Below the pieces are notes generated by a model. That model saw only the letters and a program-made list of their open reading frames with translations, made no database searches and was not told the DNA's origin. Shown here one piece after another: positions 1 to 4,388 of a stretch of 5,455 nucleotides of DNA (position 1 is the first letter of the stretch; each line of letters starts with the position of its first letter). This DNA is from an uncultured Eubacteriales bacterium. Lineage in GTDB: Bacteria; Bacillota; Clostridia; Oscillospirales; Acutalibacteraceae. Made by a program: the position numbers and the translations under genes. The stretch spans positions 1-5,455 of the forward strand of contig CAKSSR010000055.1 of the NCBI GenBank assembly GCA_934489735.1. Reading direction: 5' to 3'.

Positions 1-74
1 GGATAGCTTGGTAAATATCTTTCCGTTAGGAGAGAGTTCCCAAGAACCCTGCGACTTTAGTCGTGGGAGGTTCA
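1..74 (+). mobile_element. Right end of an IS200/IS605-type (TnpB) element, partial
   Basis: The window opens with what looks like the 3' end of an IS200/IS605-family element. GAACC (44-48) pairs with GGTTC (69-73), and CTGCGAC (49-55) pairs with GTCGTGG (60-66) around a TTTA loop, leaving a two-base bulge (GA, 67-68). A GAACC hairpin with a short CTTTAG-type loop closing in GGTTCA is a pattern I associate with right ends of TnpB-carrying elements. There it serves as the TnpA-recognised imperfect palindrome and as the 3' scaffold of the omega-RNA (reRNA) that guides TnpB. The rest of the element would lie left of the window. The exact cleavage boundary cannot be fixed here; base 74 is only the end of the visible motif. 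Family assignment is by pattern recognition, not by a search. Confidence 0.5.
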
Positions 75-127
75 GATGGTTTACTTATTCTTTTATTATG
101 ACTTTGAACACAGATACAAATGGATAA
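2..127 (+). CDS. Possible C-terminal tail of TnpB-like transposon nuclease (5' partial)
   Basis: A reading frame open from the left edge continues for 41 codons to a TAA at 125-127. It begins DSLVNIFPLGESSQEPCDFS and continues through an Arg/Phe-rich stretch. It reads straight through the right-end hairpin (44-73). Overlap of the transposase 3' end with the element's right end and guide-RNA scaffold is common in IS200/IS605 elements, and this is the main reason for listing it. No catalytic or zinc-ribbon residues of TnpB fall inside the fragment. Codons after about 75 may be chromosomal sequence rather than element sequence. It could equally be chance open frame, since 41 codons without a stop is not strong evidence. 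Confidence 0.3.
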   Translation, partial: DSLVNIFPLGESSQEPCDFSRGRFRWFTYSFIMTLNTDTNG

Positions 128-140
128 GATCTGTTTTTTT
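110..140 (+). terminator. Weak intrinsic terminator-like hairpin after the IS end
   Basis: ACAGAT (110-115) pairs perfectly with ATCTGT (129-134) across a 13-base loop and is followed by an uninterrupted T run to 140. The stem is only six base pairs, so it is a weak but plausible rho-independent terminator for transcripts leaving the IS end. It would isolate the tRNA gene from upstream readthrough. Confidence 0.4.
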
Positions 141-146
141 GATTTT

Positions 147-246
147 TGTGAACAGCTTTGCTTTTTTTGTGTTTTAATTTTTAATATTTCCGACTTTTAA
201 GTGCGTTTATGTACATATGCGTTATATTTTAGTTAAGCTGTTCACA
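147..246. repeat. 12-bp perfect inverted repeat flanking the tRNA upstream region
   Basis: TGTGAACAGCTT at 147-158 is the exact reverse complement of AAGCTGTTCACA at 235-246. The arms are separated by 76 bases of very AT-rich sequence that contains the palindrome ATGTACAT. The right arm ends seven bases before the likely -10 box of the tRNA gene. The arms could be paired binding sites for a regulator, the ends of a very small mobile or decayed element, or a long-range RNA stem. No flanking target duplication was noticed. Confidence 0.5.
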
Positions 247-252
247 CTTATT

Positions 253-258
253 TATAAA
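253..258 (+). promoter_or_regulatory. Candidate -10 box of the tRNA-Gly promoter
   Basis: TATAAA lies ten bases before the first base of the tRNA, so initiation about seven bases downstream would leave only a very short 5' leader. The best -35 candidates about 17-18 bases upstream (around 229-235, TTAGTT or TTAA-type) match the consensus poorly. The assignment rests on position more than on motif quality. Confidence 0.3.
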
Positions 259-267
259 ATTTGTTTT

Positions 268-342
<75 letters not shown>

Positions 343-351
343 GTTTTTTAG

Positions 352-392
352 AGATAATCTTAGGTATTTTAGCCTTTTGATTATCTTTTTTT
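352..392 (+). terminator. Intrinsic terminator of the tRNA-Gly gene
   Basis: AGATAATC (352-359) pairs with GATTATCT (379-386), and the stem runs directly into seven Ts (386-392). Within the loop, AGG (362-364) can pair with CCT (373-375). It starts ten bases after the encoded CCA, in the right orientation to end the tRNA transcript. Confidence 0.8.
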
Positions 393-534
393 ATTATATA
401 CTTAAATTTAGTGAATTGCGCTTACTAATTTTCAACCGGTGGGTGCCTTTTGTCTTTTGATTTAAACATTTTTATGTTCACTAGCAATCTATTCTTCACT
501 TATAGTTGAGAAAAATAAACTGCTAGTATCAATT
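393..534. other. Non-coding gap between converging tRNA and repeat-protein genes
   Basis: No convincing gene is seen here. The stretch lies between the rightward tRNA unit and the 3' end of the leftward repeat-protein gene. ACTAGCA (480-486) pairs with TGCTAGT (521-527) to give a hairpin with a 34-base loop that contains a smaller TTCTT/GAGAA pairing. AACAT/ATGTT near 465-478 forms another short hairpin. Neither is followed by a clear T run on the minus strand, so they are only weak terminator candidates for the leftward gene. Confidence 0.4.
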
Positions 535-1752
535 TTAAATTAATTTCTCAATATATTTCTCAGCGTCTGAACTGTTCATTCCAGATTCACGTTTTATTTT
601 ATATACTTCTGCTATTTCGTTCGCTTTTCTGTCTTCAATTTCTTCATGATTAAGTTTTAGCTTAGTATAAATATATGCATAGTTGATATTTTTACTCTCG
701 CAGTATTTCTGGCTGTACATCTTTGCTGCTTTCGTTGCTTTTCCCTGTTCTATCCCTTCAATTGTTAATTTGGCATACATAAAGGCAAAATTGTAATCCT
801 TTGTACCAACATTGTACTGTTCTTCGGTTCTTGTTGCTATTTTTTCAATATTTTCTGGTCTTTCTCCGTAGGATGTTGATTCAGCATATGCAATAGAATA
901 CCATAAACCCTTACCTTTTGTCCGCTTTTCTGCATATATTTCTGATCTTTTCATTGCTTCCTTTCTATGTATGCCACTAATTATTAGATTGGCATACATA
1001 TCTGCATAGTAGACACTTTTAGTTTTGCATTGCTGCTCGTATATTGTCGCTCCCTTTACTGCTTCTATCTCACTTGTGCCACTAGTTATCAAGTTAGCAT
1101 ACATGTCTGCATAAAGAGATCCTCTTCCCATGTCACGTTGCTGTTCGTAAATCGTAGCTCTTTCTGCTGCTTTTTTTTCATTTTCTCCATTGACTACTAA
1201 ATTAGCATACATATCTGCATAATAAAATTCTTTTCCGATGTCACGTTGTTGTGCATATATTGTAGATCTTTTTGCTGCCTCTGTTTCATTTACTCCACTG
1301 GCTACTAAATGGGCATATTCGTCAGCATAATTAAACTCTTTCCCAATGTCACGTTGTTGCTCATATATAGCTGCTGTCTTTTCTGCTTTCTTTTCATCCA
1401 CTTTATCAAATATTAGTTCAGCATATTTGTTCGCATAATAAATCCTTTTACCTTTTTGACGTTGCTGCTCGAATATTGTTGCCCTTTTTTCTGCCTCGTC
1501 CTTATTTATACCATCAATTATTAAATTGGCATACTCGTTTGCATAGTCATTGCTTTTACCCTTTCTATGCAGCTGTTCAATTATTATGGCCTTTTTCCCT
1601 GCCATTCCTTTTTTATCACTTGCACTTAATATTTGTTTCTGTTCCCCTTTGAGATGTTCCTTACTGCTTTCCATTGCTTTTGTTAAGCCTGTGACTGCGG
1701 TCCCTAAACATAATGCACATATTGACATGTTAATAAATTTTTTAAAATTCAT
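535..1752 (-). CDS. Secreted 36-residue-repeat protein of unknown function
   Basis: The 405-residue protein is not one I recognise. Residues 1-26 look like a Sec signal peptide: Lys4-Lys5, then a hydrophobic core around ICALCLGTAVTGL and a possible signal peptidase I site after T-K-A26. No lipobox is convincing. From about residue 54 to the end it consists of some ten tandem units of 35-37 residues. The clearest copies (91-269) follow a plan of AxIYEQQRxxGK, then YADMYANLIxxG, then an acidic stretch ending in EAxKR. This suggests paired amphipathic helices in a solenoid or extended rod; the 36-residue length is like Sel1 repeats, but the motif is different. Later copies (270-405) decay, and the last is short. 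The ATG at 1750-1752 is preceded by GGAGG (1761-1765, minus strand) at eight bases. It lies 242 bases downstream of comM on the same strand and is probably transcribed separately. An extracellular adhesive or scaffold role is only a guess. Confidence 0.85.
   Translation of the reverse strand: MNFKKFINMSICALCLGTAVTGLTKAMESSKEHLKGEQKQILSASDKKGMAGKKAIIIEQLHRKGKSNDYANEYANLIIDGINKDEAEKRATIFEQQRQKGKRIYYANKYAELIFDKVDEKKAEKTAAIYEQQRDIGKEFNYADEYAHLVASGVNETEAAKRSTIYAQQRDIGKEFYYADMYANLVVNGENEKKAAERATIYEQQRDMGRGSLYADMYANLITSGTSEIEAVKGATIYEQQCKTKSVYYADMYANLIISGIHRKEAMKRSEIYAEKRTKGKGLWYSIAYAESTSYGERPENIEKIATRTEEQYNVGTKDYNFAFMYAKLTIEGIEQGKATKAAKMYSQKYCESKNINYAYIYTKLKLNHEEIEDRKANEIAEVYKIKRESGMNSSDAEKYIEKLI
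538..1593 (-). repeat. Tandem array of about ten 108-bp coding units
   Basis: The array encodes residues 54-405 of the secreted protein. Six consecutive units starting at residues 91, 127, 163, 199, 235 and 270 are spaced 36 residues apart, except one 35-residue unit. Recurrent DNA phrases such as the coding of YADMYANL and YEQQRD are visible in the central units (about 946-1482). Outer units are increasingly divergent at the protein level, so the array is old rather than freshly amplified. Confidence 0.85.
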
Positions 1753-1896
1753 TATTTATTCCTCCAAAAATTTTATTACATAGTTATTTTATCATATCTA
1801 AAACTAGATTTCTGGCATTTAATATCATTAATTATATTTTATACTCTTGGTCGGGCCTTATTCGATTTGGTTTGTTTTTTATTTTTTCTTATATTC

Positions 1897-1939
1897 AAAG
1901 ACTACATTGCTATCCTTTTTGGATAATTTTGTAGTCTTT
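1897..1939 (-). terminator. Hairpin downstream of comM, terminator-like
   Basis: AAAGACTACA (1897-1906) pairs with TGTAGTCTTT (1930-1939), and inside it TATCC (1911-1915) pairs with GGATA (1921-1925) over a five-base loop. It lies between the stop of comM and the start of the next leftward gene, where a comM terminator is expected. On the minus strand the stem is followed only by TTT and then mixed sequence. On the plus strand it is followed by five Ts. Termination may therefore be inefficient leftward, and the strand is inferred from gene context. Confidence 0.5.
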
Positions 1940-1994
1940 TTCAAGCTTTTCTCTTTATAATCTTAATTTTTGTTAATATAAAACTTCTTAATCG

Positions 1995-3530
1995 TTATGA
2001 AATATTTCGTGTCCAGTACTTCCTGTCTAAATTTCTATACTGAATTGCTTCTGATATGTGCTCGGGCTTTATTAATTCACTGTCATCTAAATCAGCTATC
2101 GTTCTTGATACCTTTAATATTCTATCATAAGCACGTGCTGAAAGTCCAAGTCTTTCAAATGAATTCTTTAAAACCAATGTGGCTGTGTCAGTTAAAGTAC
2201 AAACTTTCTTAATATTTGCTGCATCTATCCTAGCATTGTATGAAAAATTGTAGTTTTTGAATCTTTCTTCTTGAATTTTTCTTGCTTTATTGATTCTTTC
2301 TTTTATTGCACTTGATGGCTCGGTCTCTTCATTTGAATTCAATTTGTTAAATGATACTGGCGGAACTTCAACATGCATATCTATTCTGTCTAGTAATGGT
2401 CCGGATACCTTTGCAAGATATCTGTTGATGTCTGAAGTCGGGCAGACACACCTTCTCGTTGGATGCCCATAATATCCACATGGGCAAGGATTCATTGCAA
2501 CAACTAACATTACAGAACATGGATATGTTAATGTCCCGTTGACTCTTGATATGGTTACGCTTCCGTCTTCTAGTGGTTGACGTAGAGTTTCCATCGTTGA
2601 TCTCGAAAATTCTGGTAGCTCGTCTAAAAATAGTACTCCGTTGTGAGCTAGGGATAACTCTCCTGGACTGGGAACGCTTCCTCCTCCCGATAGCCCTGCT
2701 GATGATATCGTGTGGTGAGGCGCCCTGAAGGGTCTCGTTGTTATTAGAGGAGTTCCTGGCTCCAGTAAACCGGCGATTGAATGCACTTTAGTTGTCTCTA
2801 TAGATTCTTCAAATGTCATGTCGGGTAGTATCGTTGGAATCCTTTTCGCTAACATGCTCTTGCCTGATCCCGGTGGTCCAATTAAAAGTACGTTGTGTCC
2901 GCCTGCTGCTGCAATCTCAATGGCTCTTTTTGCTTCGTATTGCCCTTTTATTTGAGAAAAATCTAAAAGACTGTTACTTTTTGTCTCGTGATCAAATGAC
3001 GGCGCTTGTGGTAGAATCTGTTTTATCCCTGTTAAATGCTCATAGAGCTCTATAAAATTCTTAACTGGATATACTTCAATGCCCTCTACTACTGCCCCTT
3101 CCTTAGCATTGTCTGCCGGTACAAAAATTTTTTTAATTCCGTCTTGTAATGCTTTAATAGTCATAGATAGGACTCCATTTACTGGTCGTAGCTCGCCTGA
3201 TAAAGATAGTTCCCCTATAAAGGCACAGTTATCTAGATCTGCAGAAAGTTGATTAGACGCTACTAATATTGACAATAATATAGGTAGGTCATATAAAGGC
3301 CCTTCTTTTTTTATATCTGCTGGTGCTAAGTTTATTATAATTCGTCCTATCGGGAAATTAAATCCACAGTTTTTTAATGAAGATCTGACTCTATCACGAG
3401 ATTCTTTTACTGCTATCCCTGGCATCCCAACTATATCAAATACAGGGAGTCCTTTTCCTAAGTCAGCTTCTATTTCTACCTTAAAGGGATTTATCCCAAG
3501 GACACCAAAACTATTAAGTTTTGCAAACAT
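1995..3530 (-). CDS. comM: ComM/YifB family AAA+ ATPase (Mg-chelatase-like)
   Basis: The product is 511 residues from the chosen ATG, a normal length for ComM/YifB. Domains in order: an N-terminal ChlI/Lon-protease-like domain (about 18-120, with GLPVFDIVGM and GRIIINLAPAD), the AAA+ core, and a C-terminal Mg-chelatase-type helical domain with LSARAYDRILKVSRTIADL (462-480). In the core are Walker A GPPGSGKS (218-225), Walker B VLFLDE (299-304), a four-cysteine cluster CPC/CVC (349, 351, 361, 363) typical of the family and probably metal binding, and LLDRID with Arg382. ComM is known in Gram-negative bacteria as a hexameric branch-migration helicase that helps integrate transforming DNA; in Bacillota the role is less well tested. 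All motifs appear intact. It stands apart from dprA or other competence genes in this window. Its own promoter and Shine-Dalgarno site are visible upstream. Confidence 0.95.
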   Translation of the reverse strand: MFAKLNSFGVLGINPFKVEIEADLGKGLPVFDIVGMPGIAVKESRDRVRSSLKNCGFNFPIGRIIINLAPADIKKEGPLYDLPILLSILVASNQLSADLDNCAFIGELSLSGELRPVNGVLSMTIKALQDGIKKIFVPADNAKEGAVVEGIEVYPVKNFIELYEHLTGIKQILPQAPSFDHETKSNSLLDFSQIKGQYEAKRAIEIAAAGGHNVLLIGPPGSGKSMLAKRIPTILPDMTFEESIETTKVHSIAGLLEPGTPLITTRPFRAPHHTISSAGLSGGGSVPSPGELSLAHNGVLFLDELPEFSRSTMETLRQPLEDGSVTISRVNGTLTYPCSVMLVVAMNPCPCGYYGHPTRRCVCPTSDINRYLAKVSGPLLDRIDMHVEVPPVSFNKLNSNEETEPSSAIKERINKARKIQEERFKNYNFSYNARIDAANIKKVCTLTDTATLVLKNSFERLGLSARAYDRILKVSRTIADLDDSELIKPEHISEAIQYRNLDRKYWTRNIS

Positions 3531-3540
3531 TTTAATCACA

Positions 3541-3545
3541 TCCTT
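3541..3545 (-). promoter_or_regulatory. Shine-Dalgarno site that decides the comM start
   Basis: Reading the minus strand, AAGGA lies ten bases before the ATG at 3528-3530 but only one base before the in-frame GTG at 3537-3539. A spacing of one base is not usable, so the ATG giving MFAKLNSFG is preferred. Other ComM proteins also typically begin MFAK or similar. Confidence 0.8.
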
Positions 3546-3568
3546 TTTAATTTTATACTTCCTATTAT

Positions 3569-3598
3569 ATTATATAACATTATACACTAATTTTTCAA
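3569..3598 (-). promoter_or_regulatory. Probable sigma-A-type promoter of comM
   Basis: On the minus strand, TTGAAA (3593-3598) is separated by 18 bases from a perfect TATAAT (3569-3574). This would place initiation around 3562, giving a short leader to the Shine-Dalgarno site at 3541-3545. A second TATAAT lies nearer the -35 at an unsuitable spacing. The sequence is AT-rich, so some chance matches are expected. Confidence 0.6.
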
Positions 3599-3767
3599 GC
3601 TTTATTAAATTAAATAATGCAAATGATATTCAAATGTATAAGTTCTTATAATGTATAGATAAGAATTGCTTAAGTTTTACCATTGTATAAAAAAAGTAGC
3701 GCTTTATAAATAAATTCTACTTATTTGTATATAAAATTCAAAAACACACAAAAACTGATTACAGCTA
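3599..3767. other. AT-rich divergent intergenic region, no gene seen
   Basis: This separates the comM promoter from the rightward promoter. I see no coding sequence. TTCTTAT (3643-3649) and ATAAGAA (3659-3665) form a perfect 7-bp inverted repeat with a 9-base spacer, extended by a G-T and an A-T pair. AAGTAG (about 3695-3700) and CTACTT form a second, looser inverted repeat. Either could be an operator for one of the divergent promoters; nothing here identifies the regulator. Confidence 0.35.
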
Positions 3768-3796
3768 TTGACAAATTGGTTTATTTATGATAATAT
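3768..3796 (+). promoter_or_regulatory. Strong sigma-A-type promoter for the rightward pair
   Basis: A perfect TTGACA (3768-3773) is followed after exactly 17 bases by TAATAT (3791-3796), which overlaps TGATAAT. Initiation would fall near 3803, with AAGGA (3817-3821) ten bases before the ATG at 3832. It is the best promoter in the window and should drive the double-glycine protein gene and probably the gene after it. Confidence 0.75.
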
Positions 3797-3831
3797 TAAA
3801 TAAAAACTAAAATGAAAAGGAATGATTTATT

Positions 3832-4308
3832 ATGAAAGAAAATGGCAGAATTGAAAATGTGTCATCGTTGGATGATGATAGCTCAAAAAGAAATGGATAT
3901 TATTCGAGACAAGAAAAAGAAAAATCTTCGTTGATTGATGATTCAAATGGAGAATATGCTGTCGGAGGAAACTCTCTGGATGAGGCGTATGAAGATAATG
4001 TCTATAGAAATGACCTTTTAGGTAAGATTAAAAGAAAGAAAGATAAAAATAAGGGATTCTTAGATAATTCAGATAAAACTAAACTGTTAGATGATGAATT
4101 GTTAGGAATAACTGGAGGAACATCCGGATCAAATTATGAAGAAGAAAAGTATTTGGCAGATGATCTGTTTTCTTTAGATGAATATAAACAGGCTGGAATA
4201 ATTTGCAAACCGGGAAAAGAAAATAAGTATTTCTTTGATGATAAAGAAATAACAAAAAGAGAAGCTGAATCAATGACACATAAATATCTAAAGAATAATA
4301 AAATTTAA
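3832..4308 (+). CDS. Small acidic protein with internal double-glycine leader-like motif
   Basis: The 158-residue product is hydrophilic, rich in Asp, Glu, Lys and Ser, and has no signal peptide or membrane segment. I do not recognise it. Residues 85-96 read LLDDELLGITGG. Counting back from the last Gly, this places Leu at -12, Glu at -8, Leu at -7, Ile at -4 and Gly at -2/-1, as in the leader consensus (LSxxELxxIxGG) cut by PCAT-type peptidase-ABC transporters. Here the motif is in mid-protein, not in a short N-terminal leader. The 62 residues after it include AGIICKPGKENKYFFDDKEIT, a compact segment with one Cys (125). The first half has two related stretches starting SSLDDD and SSLIDD. AAGGA precedes the ATG by ten bases, and a strong promoter lies upstream. 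The next gene follows 80 bases downstream. Secretion as a double-glycine substrate is inference; no transporter is in the window. Confidence 0.8.
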   Translation: MKENGRIENVSSLDDDSSKRNGYYSRQEKEKSSLIDDSNGEYAVGGNSLDEAYEDNVYRNDLLGKIKRKKDKNKGFLDNSDKTKLLDDELLGITGGTSGSNYEEEKYLADDLFSLDEYKQAGIICKPGKENKYFFDDKEITKREAESMTHKYLKNNKI

Positions 4309-4321
4309 TAAGCAAAAGTTG

Positions 4322-4345
4322 TCCCACCTCTATGACGGAGTGGGA
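4322..4345 (+). other. Intergenic hairpin between the two rightward genes
   Basis: TCCCA (4322-4326) pairs with TGGGA (4341-4345) and CTC (4328-4330) pairs with GAG (4338-4340), with C4327 bulged and a seven-base loop. It is the only GC-rich stem in the pair's intergenic gap. It is followed by TAATTTATAAG rather than a T run, so it is not a good terminator. It may be a partial attenuator, an RNA-processing or stability element that sets different levels of the two products, or it may overlap a weak internal promoter (TTGTCC at 4319, GATAAT at 4344, 19-base spacing). Confidence 0.45.
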
Positions 4346-4388
4346 TAATTTATAAGAATTAATTAAAATATAAGGAGTTGAGTTAATT

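Noticed and set aside
480..527. Terminator for the leftward repeat-protein gene
   Set aside because: The ACTAGCA/TGCTAGT stem has a 34-base loop and no T run on the minus strand, so it is described only as a hairpin in the intergenic entry.
535..1752. Lipoprotein interpretation of the secreted repeat protein
   Set aside because: Cys12 and Cys15 lie in the hydrophobic core, but the residues before each do not form a lipobox, so a signal peptidase I site is more likely.
1550..1783. A plus-strand frame of 77 residues antisense to the secreted repeat protein
   Set aside because: It overlaps the signal-peptide end of a well-supported gene, has no Shine-Dalgarno site, and its hydrophobicity mirrors the opposite strand.
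1997..3055. Four plus-strand frames of 60-80 residues antisense to comM
   Set aside because: They lie within an intact, well-conserved ATPase gene, have no start signals, and match no family I recognise.
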